From NCBI RefSeq assembly GCF_001014615.2, contig NZ_LBCQ02000002.1, positions 496,001 through 560,000 on the forward strand: a DNA stretch of 64,000 nucleotides, in the 5' to 3' direction. The notes beneath the pieces were generated by a model. It had not been told where the DNA came from, searched no databases, and saw nothing but the letters and a program-made list of their open reading frames with translations. A program made the translations under genes and the position numbers. Shown piece after piece: positions 39,737-48,763 of the stretch. The DNA comes from Aquamicrobium sp. LC103 (GTDB lineage Bacteria > Pseudomonadota > Alphaproteobacteria > Rhizobiales > Rhizobiaceae). Position 1 is the first letter of the stretch, and each line of letters starts with the position of its first letter.

Positions 39737-40249
39737 ATGAACTCGCGACAGTCCGCACAGCCGGTTGAAACCAACACCGAGCGCAAGGATGCAATCCGTT
39801 CCCTTTACATGGAATCACTTCAGCTCGTCGAAAGGCTGCACCGCCGTCTTCTTGACGTGATCAAGGATGAATTCGACCGCAACGGCCGCAGCGACATCAA
39901 TGCCATCCAGGCGCTGCTGCTCTTCAATATCGGCAATGCCGAGCTGACCGCCGGCGAGCTGCGTTCGCGCGGCTACTATCTGGGATCGAACGTCTCCTAC
40001 AATCTGAAGAAGCTGGTCGATCTCGGCTTCATCAACCACCAGCGCTCGCGCATCGACCGCCGCTCGGTCCGGGTGAGCCTGACCGAGAAGGGCCAGGAGG
40101 TGGCCGAGGTGGTCGGCAAGCTCTACGAGCGCCACATCGGCTCGATCGAACAGGTCGGCGGCATCAACCAGGACGAGTTCCGCCAGATGAACCGGGCCCT
40201 GCAGCGCCTCGACCGCTTCTGGAACGACACGATCGCTTACCGCATGTGA
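39737..40249 (+). CDS. ldtR: MarR-family regulator LdtR
   Basis: 170-residue winged-helix MarR protein. The DNA-binding part is NAIQALLLFNIGNAELTAGELRSRGYYLGSNVSYNLKKLVDLGFI (residues ~50-100), the wing is RSRIDRRSVRVSLTEKG, and there is a C-terminal dimer helix. It matches LdtR of Liberibacter and Sinorhizobium, which activates or tunes the L,D-transpeptidase gene ldtP and osmotic-stress tolerance. The target gene ldtP is next, 247 bp away. Confidence 0.92.
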   Translation: MNSRQSAQPVETNTERKDAIRSLYMESLQLVERLHRRLLDVIKDEFDRNGRSDINAIQALLLFNIGNAELTAGELRSRGYYLGSNVSYNLKKLVDLGFINHQRSRIDRRSVRVSLTEKGQEVAEVVGKLYERHIGSIEQVGGINQDEFRQMNRALQRLDRFWNDTIAYRM

Positions 40250-40278
40250 GCGACGCTCCGCCGCGGATCGGGAATCGT

Positions 40279-40317
40279 GAATGGCCGGTGTGGGAAAGCC
40301 ACGCCGGCCATTCTTTA
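40279..40317 (+). terminator. Terminator after ldtR
   Basis: GAATGGCCGGTGTGG-GAAAG-CCACGCCGGCCATTC followed by TTT. A strong ~15-bp stem with one G-T type mismatch, 30 bp past the ldtR stop, so ldtP needs its own promoter. Confidence 0.8.
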
Positions 40318-40396
40318 TGCCGGCTAGGCATGCGCGGACGGCCGCTTGGCCACGATACCGCCATATTGAAATGGAACCGGAAAAGGCGACTTCCGT

Positions 40397-40406
40397 TAAG
40401 AAGTTC
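40397..40406. promoter_or_regulatory. TAAGAAGTTC motif upstream of ldtP
   Basis: Half of the ldtR upstream motif TAAGAATTTCTTA (match TAAGAA-N-TTC), embedded in CTTC-CGTTAA-GAAG. Candidate LdtR site, unproven. Confidence 0.35.
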
Positions 40407-40496
40407 GGCGATGCGGGAGGGGTGTTTGGCGATTTGTTAAGGTTACCCCTCATAATGCGCCGTCTGGGTCGATAGTAAATTTCGGGGAATATCCCA

Positions 40497-41747
40497 ATGA
40501 AAGCCACTCGCCGAACTTTTCTGACAGCCGCCGGCGCCGTTGCGGTCGCGGCCGTTTCGCAGCGCGCGCAGGCGCAGAATGTCATCAACGATATTCTGAA
40601 CTCGCCGAACCGCGGCAACTGGGACACCCAGTTCGACGCCCGCGCCAGCGAGGGCGGCAGGGTGAGCTCCACCACTCCGATCATGAGCGAGCAGACCGTG
40701 ATGAGCACGGAGCAGGCGATCGGCGCATATTCCAACATCGTCGGCAACGGCGGCTGGCCCATGGTTCCGGCCAATGCCAAGCTGCAGCTCGGCGTCGTCG
40801 ATCCTTCCGTCGAGGCGCTGCGCCGCCGCCTGATGGTTTCGGGCGATCTGTCCGAGCGCGCCGGTATTTCGCCGGCCTTCGACACCTATGTCGACGCCGC
40901 GCTCAAGCGTTTCCAGACGCGCCACGGCCTTCCGGCCGACGGCGTGACCGGCCGCTACACCTATGCCGCGCTCAACGTGACGGCCCCGGTTCGCCTCGGT
41001 CAGCTCCAGACCAATCTCGGCCGCCTGCGCGAAATGGCGGGCGAACTGGGCCAGCGCTACGTGATGGTGAACATTCCGGCCGCGTCGATCGAAGCGGTGG
41101 AGAACGGCCGCGTCGTCTCGCGCCATACGGCGGTCGTCGGCAAGATCGATCGCCAGACCCCGATCCTGAATTCCAAGATCAACGAGATCATCGTCAATCC
41201 CTATTGGAATGCTCCGGAATCGATCGTCCGCAAGGACATCATTCCGCTGATGCGCAAGGATCCGAACTATCTGAAGAACAACAACATCCGCATCCTGGGA
41301 CCCGACGGCAACGAGGTCGACCCGATGACGCTCGACTGGTCGACGGAGGAGGCCGCGAGGCTGCGCTTCCGTCAGGATCCGGGCAAGATCAATGCGATGG
41401 CGTCGGTGAAGATCAACTTCCCCAACACGCACGCGGTCTACATGCACGACACGCCGCAGCAGAGCCTGTTCGCCGAGAACGAGCGCTTCCACTCTTCCGG
41501 CTGCGTGCGCGTTCAGAACGTGCGCGACCTCGTCACCTGGCTGCTGCGCGGCACTGACGGCTGGACGCGCCAGCGCTTCGAGCAGACGATCCAGACCGGC
41601 GAAAGCGTGCCGGTCCAGCTCGCACTGCCGGTTCCGGTCTATTTCACCTATGTCTCGGCCTGGTCGACCGGCGACGGCGTCACCCATTTCCGCGACGACA
41701 TCTACGGCCGCGACGGCGTCGACGAGCTCCAGATCTCGACCCTCTGA
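40497..41747 (+). CDS. ldtP: L,D-transpeptidase with peptidoglycan-binding domain, Tat-exported
   Basis: 416-residue protein. The N-terminus MKATRRTFLTAAGAVAVAA carries a twin-arginine motif (T-R-R-T-F-L), so export is likely via Tat. A peptidoglycan-binding domain (LKRFQTRHGLPADGVTGRYTYAALN) at ~residues 130-160 precedes the YkuD catalytic domain, with AVYMHDTPQ and the nucleophile motif HSSGCVRVQNVRDL. It forms 3-3 cross-links or attaches proteins to peptidoglycan. Regulated by LdtR encoded upstream. Length and layout match LdtP. Confidence 0.92.
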   Translation: MKATRRTFLTAAGAVAVAAVSQRAQAQNVINDILNSPNRGNWDTQFDARASEGGRVSSTTPIMSEQTVMSTEQAIGAYSNIVGNGGWPMVPANAKLQLGVVDPSVEALRRRLMVSGDLSERAGISPAFDTYVDAALKRFQTRHGLPADGVTGRYTYAALNVTAPVRLGQLQTNLGRLREMAGELGQRYVMVNIPAASIEAVENGRVVSRHTAVVGKIDRQTPILNSKINEIIVNPYWNAPESIVRKDIIPLMRKDPNYLKNNNIRILGPDGNEVDPMTLDWSTEEAARLRFRQDPGKINAMASVKINFPNTHAVYMHDTPQQSLFAENERFHSSGCVRVQNVRDLVTWLLRGTDGWTRQRFEQTIQTGESVPVQLALPVPVYFTYVSAWSTGDGVTHFRDDIYGRDGVDELQISTL

Positions 41748-41770
41748 TCGGATCCGACCCAGCTTTTGGA

Positions 41771-41798
41771 GGCCGTCCGGCGTTCGGGCGGCCTTTTT
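41771..41798 (+). terminator. Terminator after ldtP
   Basis: GGCCGTCCG-GCGTT-CGGGCGGCC followed by TTTTT: a classic rho-independent terminator 24 bp past the ldtP stop. Confidence 0.9.
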
Positions 41799-41922
41799 CG
41801 TGCGCTTGCGTCGTGACGCCGCAAAGCAGCGATCAAAATTCGCGCCTCGAACATGGAAGCAGGCGGGGAAGTGTGTTAATGCGCGCTCGACCTCGGCCCC
41901 GCAATCGAAGGATTGAACTTCC

Positions 41923-43236
41923 ATGGCAATAGCGACCGCCGCGCCGGCCACCGCCGGCTCGTTCTTCACCGAGACGCTTGAATCGCGCGATCCCGAAATC
42001 TTCAACGCCATCCGCAGCGAACTCGGTCGCCAGCGCCACGAGATCGAGCTGATCGCCTCGGAAAACATCGTCTCCCGCGCCGTGCTCGAAGCGCAGGGTT
42101 CGATCATGACGAACAAATATGCCGAGGGCTATCCGGGCAAGCGCTACTATGGCGGCTGCCAGTTCGTCGACATCGCCGAGGAACTGGCGATCGAGCGGGC
42201 CAAGAAGCTGTTCGACTGCAAGTTCGCCAACGTCCAGCCCAATTCCGGCAGCCAGATGAACCAGGCCGTGTTCCTGGCGCTGCTGCAGCCGGGCGACACC
42301 TTCATGGGGCTCGACCTCAATTCGGGCGGCCACCTGACGCACGGCTCTCCGGTCAACATGTCCGGCAAGTGGTTCAATGTCGTCTCCTACGGCGTGCGCA
42401 AGGACGACCACCTGCTCGACATGGACGAGGTCGAAAGGCTCGCGCGGGAGCACAGGCCGAAGCTGATCCTCGCCGGCGGCACCGCCTATTCGCGCGTCTG
42501 GGACTGGAAGCGGTTCCGTGAAATCGCCGATTCGGTCGGCGCGTGGCTGATGGTCGACATGGCGCATATCGCCGGACTCGTCGCCGGCGGCGCTCACCCG
42601 TCGCCGCTGCCGCACGCCCATGTCGTGACGACGACCACGCACAAATCGCTGCGCGGCCCGCGCGGCGGCATGATCCTCACCAATGACGAGGACGTGGCGA
42701 AAAAGGTCAATTCGGCGGTTTTCCCTGGTCTCCAGGGCGGACCGCTGATGCATGTCATCGCCGCCAAGGCGGTGGCCTTCGGCGAGGCGCTGCAGCCCGA
42801 CTTCAAGCGCTACGCCGCGGACGTCGTCGCCAATGCCAAAGCGCTTGCGGCCAGCCTTCAGGAAACCGGCCTCGACATCGTTTCGGGCGGCACCGACAAC
42901 CACCTGATGCTGGTCGACCTGCGCCCGAAGAACGCCACCGGCAAGCGCGCCGAGGCCGCGCTCGGGCGCGCCAACGTCACCTGCAACAAGAACGGCATTC
43001 CCTTCGACCCGGAAAAACCCTTCGTCACCTCGGGCGTGCGGCTCGGAACCCCGGCCGGCACGACGCGCGGCTTCGGCGTCGCGGAGTTCCGCGAGATCGG
43101 CCATCTGATCGCCGAGGTGCTCGACGGTCTCAAGGCGGCCAATTCCGACGAGGGCAACGCCTCGGTCGAGGCGGCGGTCAAGAAAAAGGTCGAGGCTCTC
43201 TGCGAGCGCTTTCCGATCTATCCCTATATGGGCTAA
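41923..43236 (+). CDS. glyA: Serine hydroxymethyltransferase
   Basis: 437-residue PLP enzyme that converts serine and tetrahydrofolate to glycine and methylene-THF. The PLP lysine is in [35 protein letters not shown] and [12 protein letters not shown] are canonical. First gene of a conserved glyA-nrdR-ribD-ribE-ribH-nusB run. A small 7-bp hairpin (GGCGATT/AATCGCC, 43243-43262) sits between it and nrdR without a T-run. Confidence 0.97.
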   Translation: MAIATAAPATAGSFFTETLESRDPEIFNAIRSELGRQRHEIELIASENIVSRAVLEAQGSIMTNKYAEGYPGKRYYGGCQFVDIAEELAIERAKKLFDCKFANVQPNSGSQMNQAVFLALLQPGDTFMGLDLNSGGHLTHGSPVNMSGKWFNVVSYGVRKDDHLLDMDEVERLAREHRPKLILAGGTAYSRVWDWKRFREIADSVGAWLMVDMAHIAGLVAGGAHPSPLPHAHVVTTTTHKSLRGPRGGMILTNDEDVAKKVNSAVFPGLQGGPLMHVIAAKAVAFGEALQPDFKRYAADVVANAKALAASLQETGLDIVSGGTDNHLMLVDLRPKNATGKRAEAALGRANVTCNKNGIPFDPEKPFVTSGVRLGTPAGTTRGFGVAEFREIGHLIAEVLDGLKAANSDEGNASVEAAVKKKVEALCERFPIYPYMG

Positions 43237-43273
43237 GCAGTAGGCGATTTTCTAGAATCGCCGGAATTGAAAA

Positions 43274-43738
43274 ATGCGTTGCCCCTACTGCCAGTCGGAA
43301 GACACGCAGGTCAAAGACTCCCGCCCAGCCGAGGACGGCGCCGCGATCAGGCGCCGTCGCGTCTGCCCGGATTGCGGCGGCCGCTTCACGACTTTCGAGC
43401 GCGTGCAATTGCGCGACCTCGTCGTCGTAAAGAAGTCCGGCCGCAAGGTTCCCTTCGACCGCGACAAGCTCCTGCGCTCGATGGAGACCGCGGTGCGCAA
43501 GCGCAATGTCGATCCGGACCGGATCGACCGCGCCGTCACCGGCATCGTGCGCCAGCTCGAAAGCACAGGCGAGACGGAAGTGCCGTCCGGCGAGATCGGC
43601 CGTCTGGTGATGGAAGCGCTGAAGTCGCTGGACGACGTCGCCTATGTCCGCTTCGCCTCCGTCTATCGCAATTTCCGCGAGGCCAAGGATTTCCACGAGG
43701 TTCTCGGCGAGTTGCGTGGGGACGAGGAGCAGGAGTGA
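43274..43738 (+). CDS. nrdR: Transcriptional repressor NrdR
   Basis: 154-residue regulator of ribonucleotide reductase genes. The zinc ribbon [17 protein letters not shown] with [14 protein letters not shown] is followed by an ATP-cone ([20 protein letters not shown]). Length is standard. It senses dATP/ATP and binds NrdR boxes; no nrd genes lie in this window. Confidence 0.97.
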   Translation: MRCPYCQSEDTQVKDSRPAEDGAAIRRRRVCPDCGGRFTTFERVQLRDLVVVKKSGRKVPFDRDKLLRSMETAVRKRNVDPDRIDRAVTGIVRQLESTGETEVPSGEIGRLVMEALKSLDDVAYVRFASVYRNFREAKDFHEVLGELRGDEEQE

Positions 43739-43744
43739 CGTTCG

Positions 43745-44875
43745 ATGGCGAGAGGCGGTTCGCAGGTCGCCCGGCAGGCTGAAATCGACCGGCGCTTCAT
43801 GGCGGCGGCGATCCGCCTGTCGCGCCGGCATCTGGGACTGACCGCCACCAATCCTTCCGTCGCGACGTTGATCGTGCGTGACGACGGCGACGGTCCGGTG
43901 ATCGTCGGGCGCGGCGTCACGGCGATCGGCGGGCGGCCGCATGCCGAGCCGCAGGCGCTGGAGGAGGCGGGCGAGCTTGCGCGCGGCGCCACGGCCTATG
44001 TCACGCTCGAACCCTGCGCCCACCATGGCCGAACGCCGCCCTGCGCCAATGCGCTCGCCAGCGCCGGCATCGCTCGCGTGGTCGGCGGGGCGAGCGACCC
44101 CGATGACAGGGTGTCCGGTCGCGGCTACGCGATTTTACGGGACGCGGGAATGGAAGTGGTCGAGGGCGTGCTCGCCGACGAGGCCGCCGACCAGATGGCC
44201 GGCTATTTGATTCGGTCTCTGAAAAAACGCCCCGAAGTGACTCTGAAACTTGCGGTTTCGGCTGACGGCATGATCGGCCGGCTGGGCGAGGGGCAGGTCG
44301 CGATCACCGGTCCGGTCGCACGCAGGCAGGTGCATCTGATGCGTGCCGAGACCGACGCGATCCTGGTCGGCATCGGTACCGCGCTTGCAGACGATCCCGA
44401 GCTGACATGCCGCCTGCCGGGTCTCGAAAAGCGCTCGCCCGCGCGCATCGTGCTCGACCGGACCGGCAGGCTTTCGCCGCATTCGAAGCTCGTTCTGAGC
44501 GCGCGCGAAGCGCCGGTGCTGCTCGCCGTCTCCTCCGAGGCGGACGCGGACCGCAAGGCCGCGCTGGCCGCGGCCGGCGTCTCATTCCTCGCCACCGAGA
44601 CCTTCCAGGGCCGGATCGCGCTGCCCGAGCTGCTGGAGGATATCGCCGCGCAGGGCATGGCGACGCTGATGGTCGAAGGCGGAGCGGAGACGGCCCGCTA
44701 TTTCCTGGAGGAGGGGCTGGTGGATCGCATCGCGCTCTTCCGGGGAGCGAAGACGATAGGCGAGGGCGGTGTTGCTTCCCCGCTTGATCCCGACCATATG
44801 CCTCCCGATTTCAGGCTTCTGCGCCAAGCGCGGTTCGGCGAGGACCTGTATCAGGAATTCACGAGGACAAGCTGA
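43745..44875 (+). CDS. ribD: Riboflavin biosynthesis deaminase/reductase
   Basis: 376-residue bifunctional RibD. The N-terminal deaminase has the zinc site [11 protein letters not shown] and [11 protein letters not shown]; the C-terminal reductase begins [16 protein letters not shown] with [21 protein letters not shown]. It performs deamination and reduction of the GTP-derived pyrimidine. Starts 7 bp after nrdR; the stop overlaps the ribE start by 1 base. Confidence 0.96.
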   Translation: MARGGSQVARQAEIDRRFMAAAIRLSRRHLGLTATNPSVATLIVRDDGDGPVIVGRGVTAIGGRPHAEPQALEEAGELARGATAYVTLEPCAHHGRTPPCANALASAGIARVVGGASDPDDRVSGRGYAILRDAGMEVVEGVLADEAADQMAGYLIRSLKKRPEVTLKLAVSADGMIGRLGEGQVAITGPVARRQVHLMRAETDAILVGIGTALADDPELTCRLPGLEKRSPARIVLDRTGRLSPHSKLVLSAREAPVLLAVSSEADADRKAALAAAGVSFLATETFQGRIALPELLEDIAAQGMATLMVEGGAETARYFLEEGLVDRIALFRGAKTIGEGGVASPLDPDHMPPDFRLLRQARFGEDLYQEFTRTS

Positions 44876-45492
44876 TGTTCACAGGCATCGTCACCGACAT
44901 TGGAACAGTCGCCGCGGTCTCGACGCTTCCCAAGGGCGTGAAGCTGCGGATCGAGACTGCCTACGATCCCGAGACGATCGACATCGGTGCGTCGATCTCC
45001 TGCGCCGGCGTCTGCCTGACCGTCGTCGCCCTGCCGCAGGGCGGCTCGAACCAGCGCTGGTTCGAGGTGGAGGCGTGGGAGGAGGCGCTGCGACTGACGA
45101 CCGCCTCGGATTGGAGCGAGGGGACGAAGCTCAATCTCGAGCGCGCGCTGAAGATCGGCGACGAGCTCGGCGGGCACATCGTCTCCGGCCACGTCGACGG
45201 CAAGGCGAGGATCGTCGCGCGCGAGGACGAGGGCGAGGCCGTCCGCTTCACGCTGGAGGCGCCGGCGGAACTGGCGCGGTTCATCGCGCCGAAGGGCTCG
45301 GCCGCGCTCGACGGCACGTCGCTGACCGTCAACAAGGTGGAAGGAACGCTTTTCGACGTCCTCCTCATCCACCATTCCCTGTCGGTGACGACATGGGGGC
45401 AGCGCGAGGTCGGCGACGAGGTCAACATCGAGATCGACACGATGGCGCGCTATGCGGCACGCCTGGCGGAGGCCGCGGGGCAGGGGCTGTAG
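44875..45492 (+). CDS. ribE: Riboflavin synthase alpha subunit
   Basis: 205-residue enzyme made of two lumazine-binding repeats ([15 protein letters not shown] and [20 protein letters not shown]) that dismutates 6,7-dimethyl-8-ribityllumazine to riboflavin. Conserved [14 protein letters not shown] and [12 protein letters not shown] are visible. Length matches the family. Confidence 0.96.
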   Translation: MFTGIVTDIGTVAAVSTLPKGVKLRIETAYDPETIDIGASISCAGVCLTVVALPQGGSNQRWFEVEAWEEALRLTTASDWSEGTKLNLERALKIGDELGGHIVSGHVDGKARIVAREDEGEAVRFTLEAPAELARFIAPKGSAALDGTSLTVNKVEGTLFDVLLIHHSLSVTTWGQREVGDEVNIEIDTMARYAARLAEAAGQGL

Positions 45493-45602
45493 TCTCCTGG
45501 CGCTATTCGCCGGGCGCATGGCAGTTCTGCCTGCCTGCGGGTTCAGGATGCTTGCGCCCTCGGTCGGTTCGGCCTATGGGTCTCGACAATTCGGAGACCA
45601 TC

Positions 45603-46058
45603 ATGCCAGTCAGTTCAAAGCCACATCTCCTCATCGTCGAGGCGCGTTTCTACGACGATCTCTCGGATGCGCTGCTTGAGGGCGCGAAGGCCGCGCTCGA
45701 CGCGGCCGGCGCCGGCTACGACGTCGTCACCGTGCCGGGAGCGCTGGAGGTTCCTGCCGCGATTTCGTTCGCGCTCGATGGTGCCGAGGACGAGGGCACG
45801 AACTATGACGGTTTTGTCGCGCTCGGTTGCGTGATCCGCGGCGAGACCTATCATTTCGACATAGTGGCGAACGAATCCTGCCGCGCGCTGATGGATCTCG
45901 CCGTCGAGGAATCCGCCGCGATCGGAAACGGCATCCTCACCGTCGAGAACGAGGAGCAGGCCTGGGCTCGCGCCCGCAAGTCGGAGGGCGACAAGGGCGG
46001 TTTCGCCGCGCGCGCCGCGCTCACCATGATCGACCTTCGCAAACGCCTCGGAGCTTGA
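45603..46058 (+). CDS. ribH: 6,7-dimethyl-8-ribityllumazine synthase
   Basis: 151-residue lumazine synthase. [51 protein letters not shown] and [17 protein letters not shown] are the canonical blocks. The start is ATG 45603, 7 bases after a GGAGA site; the in-frame ATG at 45576 is less likely. A third gene of the riboflavin group; it forms icosahedral or smaller assemblies with RibE in some species. Confidence 0.95.
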   Translation: MPVSSKPHLLIVEARFYDDLSDALLEGAKAALDAAGAGYDVVTVPGALEVPAAISFALDGAEDEGTNYDGFVALGCVIRGETYHFDIVANESCRALMDLAVEESAAIGNGILTVENEEQAWARARKSEGDKGGFAARAALTMIDLRKRLGA

Positions 46059-46060
46059 AA

Positions 46061-46567
46061 TTGTCTCCCAAGACGGATCCCGCGAAACCGAAGGAACCCC
46101 GCCACGCCAACAAGCGGGGCGCGGCGCGGCTGGCCGCCGTCCAGGCGCTCTACCAGATGGACGTCGCCGGCAGCGGAATCCTCGAGATCACCGCGGAATA
46201 CGAGGAATTCCGGCTCGGCAAGGAGGTCGACGGCGCGCTCTACCGCGAGGCCGACCCGCAATGGTTCCGCGCCATCCTCGCCGGCGTGGTCGAGAACCAG
46301 AAGATCGTCGATCCGGTCATCCGCCAGGCGCTGACCGAGGACTGGCCGCTTTCGCGGCTCGATTCGACGTTGCGCGCCATCCTTCGCGCCGGCGTCTACG
46401 AATTGATGAAGCGCGAGGACGTGCCGGTAGCCGTCATCGTTTCGGAATATGTCGACATCGCCAAGGCGTTCTACGACGAGGACGAACCGAAGCTCGTCAA
46501 CGCCGTGCTCGATCGCGTTTCGCGTCGGGTGCGCGGCGAGGGAAGGGGCAGAGACCCTGCGGCATGA
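46061..46567 (+). CDS. nusB: Transcription antitermination factor NusB
   Basis: 168-residue Nus[47 protein letters not shown] and [31 protein letters not shown] are typical. Start is TTG at 46061, 7 bases after GGAG in the end of ribH; no ATG gives the full domain. It binds boxA RNA with NusE and helps rRNA transcription. Its stop overlaps the next start (ATGA). Confidence 0.93.
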   Translation: MSPKTDPAKPKEPRHANKRGAARLAAVQALYQMDVAGSGILEITAEYEEFRLGKEVDGALYREADPQWFRAILAGVVENQKIVDPVIRQALTEDWPLSRLDSTLRAILRAGVYELMKREDVPVAVIVSEYVDIAKAFYDEDEPKLVNAVLDRVSRRVRGEGRGRDPAA

Positions 46568-47775
46568 CCACCGGGATCGACCAGAGGGAAGCACGACGCA
46601 CGGCGATCATCCTGGCCGCTTCTCAGGCGATCGTCGGCTCGGCCGCTCCCATTGCGATCTCGATCGGCGGTCTCGCCGGCCACTATCTGCTTGACGCCGA
46701 CAAATCGCTGGCGACCCTGCCGATCACCGGCTTCAACCTGGGCGTGGCGCTGGGCGCCATTCCCGCCGCCGCGCTCATCCGCGCGCTCGGCCAGCGCAAC
46801 GGCTTCATGACCGGCACCGCAATCACCGCGCTCGGCGGCGCGATCGCGACGCTCGGCCTCTTCAACGCCGATTTCTGGCTTTTTGCCTTCGGCCTCGTCG
46901 TCCTCGGTCTCGGCGGCGCCTTCGTGCAGCAGTTCCGCTTCGCCGCCGCGGACAACGCCCCGCCCGCGTTCAAGGCGCGCGCGATCTCCTTCGTGCTTGC
47001 CGGCGGCGTGATCACCGCGATCCTCGGTCCGCAGATCGTCATCTTCACGCGCGAGTTGTTCGCGCCCGTGATGTTCGCGGGCTCGTTCGCGTCGATCCTC
47101 GGCCTCGCGGCCGTCGGCGCGATCGTCCTCTCCTTCCTGCGGGTGCGCGACCGCGCCGGCGCCGCCGATCTTTCGGCCGGCGCGCCCGCCCGGCCGCTGT
47201 CGGTCATTCTGCGCCAGCCGCAATTCGTCGTCGGTCTCATCTGCGCCGTCGGCACCTATGCGCTGATGAGTTTCGTCATGACCGGCGCGCCTCTCGCCAT
47301 GGTCGGCTGCGGCTTCTCGCCGGACGAGGCGACGCTCGGCATCTCGTGGCACGTCATGGCGATGTTCGCGCCGAGCTTCTTCACTGGCCGGCTGATCGTG
47401 AGGTTCGGCCGCGAGACGATCCTCGCGACGGGCCTCGTTCTGCTCGTCGGCTGTGCGATCGTGGCGCTTTCGGGCATCGCGTTGTGGCAGTTCTGGACGG
47501 CGCTGATCCTTCTCGGCCTCGGCTGGAACTTCGGCTTCATCGCCGCCACCGCGATGGTGGCCGAAACCTACCGCCCCTCGGAGAAGGGCAAGGTGCTCGG
47601 GCTGCATGATTTCATCCTGTTCGGCAGCGTGGCGCTTGCCTCGCTCTCGTCGGGCCTGGTCTACAATGGCTGGGGCTGGGAGATGCTGAACTGGATCGTC
47701 TTCCCCGTGACCGTCATCTGCTTCGTCAGCCTCGGGTTGCTCATGGCGAGCCAGAGGCGCGCCCGCGCGCTTTGA
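46564..47775 (+). CDS. MFS permease
   Basis: 403-residue major facilitator with 12 helices. The N-terminal half contains [27 protein letters not shown] and the second half [23 protein letters not shown], with a conserved [19 protein letters not shown]. Substrate unknown. It overlaps nusB by 4 bp, which implies co-translation with the riboflavin/nusB group. Confidence 0.85.
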   Translation: MTTGIDQREARRTAIILAASQAIVGSAAPIAISIGGLAGHYLLDADKSLATLPITGFNLGVALGAIPAAALIRALGQRNGFMTGTAITALGGAIATLGLFNADFWLFAFGLVVLGLGGAFVQQFRFAAADNAPPAFKARAISFVLAGGVITAILGPQIVIFTRELFAPVMFAGSFASILGLAAVGAIVLSFLRVRDRAGAADLSAGAPARPLSVILRQPQFVVGLICAVGTYALMSFVMTGAPLAMVGCGFSPDEATLGISWHVMAMFAPSFFTGRLIVRFGRETILATGLVLLVGCAIVALSGIALWQFWTALILLGLGWNFGFIAATAMVAETYRPSEKGKVLGLHDFILFGSVALASLSSGLVYNGWGWEMLNWIVFPVTVICFVSLGLLMASQRRARAL

Positions 47776-47784
47776 TCCTTTCCC

Positions 47785-48096
47785 TCAGGCGCGCCCGGCG
47801 GGATAGTCGATCGTAAGCTCCAGCACGGCGCCTTTCCCGCCGGCGATCCATCTGCGGCGCATGATCCTGAAGTCTTGGCTTTCGCCCTCCGCATCGAGCG
47901 TGACGAGATCACCGACGAGGCAGGCCGTTCCGAGCCGAAGCGCTTCCAGCCTTTCCGACAATCCGCTCCGCGCGGCATGGCGCGCGGCGGATGCAGTCAG
48001 GGCCAGCTTGGCTCCATCGACGGCGGCGGCTGTGCCGAGACTTGGCGCGGCCGCGGTGGAATAGTCTTCAGGTTTTGCGAGAGGAGGTTTCGTCAT
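47785..48096 (-). CDS. Conserved hypothetical protein
   Basis: About 103 residues from ATG 48096 (MTKPPLAKPEDYSTAA). The C-terminal ARHAARSGLSERLEALRLGTACLVGDLVTLDAEGESQDFRIMRRRW looks conserved in rhizobia by recollection. No known domain. A longer frame to 48168 would overlap the neighbour by 74 bp and is not preferred. The CATG at 48094-48097 is shared with the opposite gene's start. Confidence 0.6.
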   Translation of the reverse strand: MTKPPLAKPEDYSTAAAPSLGTAAAVDGAKLALTASAARHAARSGLSERLEALRLGTACLVGDLVTLDAEGESQDFRIMRRRWIAGGKGAVLELTIDYPAGRA

Positions 48097-48589
48097 GACC
48101 CTGCGCCTTTCCAAGATCATCATGTGCCTTTGCCTTGCGGTATTCGCGTTTCTCGTGACGTTCGGCAATATTACCGATTACGGCTCGAACTATGCTTTCG
48201 TCCAGCACGTTCTGAGCATGGACACCACCTTTCCGGGCAATGCGCTGATGTATCGCGCGATCGCGAACCCGGCAATGTGGACAGCCGGCTACTGGCTCAT
48301 CATCTTCGGCGAAGGGCTGACCTGTATCTTCTTCCTGGTCGCTTCATTCAGGCTGTGGCAGGCCCGCAAGCTTTCGGCCGCCGCGTTCAACGCGGCCAAG
48401 CGCTTCGTGGTGATTGCCGCGACCTTGGGTTTCCTCGTCTGGTTCCTGGGCTTCATGGTGATTGGCGGCGAGTGGTTTGCCATGTGGCAGTCGCAGACCT
48501 GGAATGGTCAGGAAGCAGCCTTCAGGTTCTACATGACAATTCTTGCCGTTCTGATCTTCGTGAACCAGCCGGATGCCGATCTCGAGTAA
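48095..48589 (+). CDS. DUF2165 family membrane protein
   Basis: 164-residue protein with four helices. RLSKIIMCLCLAVFAFLVTFGNITDYGSNYAFVQHVLSMDTTF, WTAGYWLIIFGEGLTCIFFLVASF and WFLGFMVIGGEWFAMWQSQTWNGQ match DUF2165, predicted small integral membrane proteins. A strong GAGGAGG site lies before ATG 48095. Start overlaps head-to-head with the opposite-strand gene. Confidence 0.85.
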   Translation: MTLRLSKIIMCLCLAVFAFLVTFGNITDYGSNYAFVQHVLSMDTTFPGNALMYRAIANPAMWTAGYWLIIFGEGLTCIFFLVASFRLWQARKLSAAAFNAAKRFVVIAATLGFLVWFLGFMVIGGEWFAMWQSQTWNGQEAAFRFYMTILAVLIFVNQPDADLE

Positions 48590-48763
48590 GCATTCCGCGC
48601 TTAAATGCATCGGGCGACGGGTAAAAAGCTCAACAAAACCTTGACGTTCGCCGGGCCGTTTCGCATACCGCAAGGGAAGGTCGGATTCCGTCCGGGATGC
48701 TGACCTTCCTCAAACCGGCCCGGGGAGGGGTTCTTTCGGGCCAAGCTCAAGGAACATTCGGCA

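Noticed and set aside
43243-43262. Small hairpin GGCGATT/AATCGCC between glyA and nrdR
   Set aside because: No T-run and within a conserved operon; not called as terminator.
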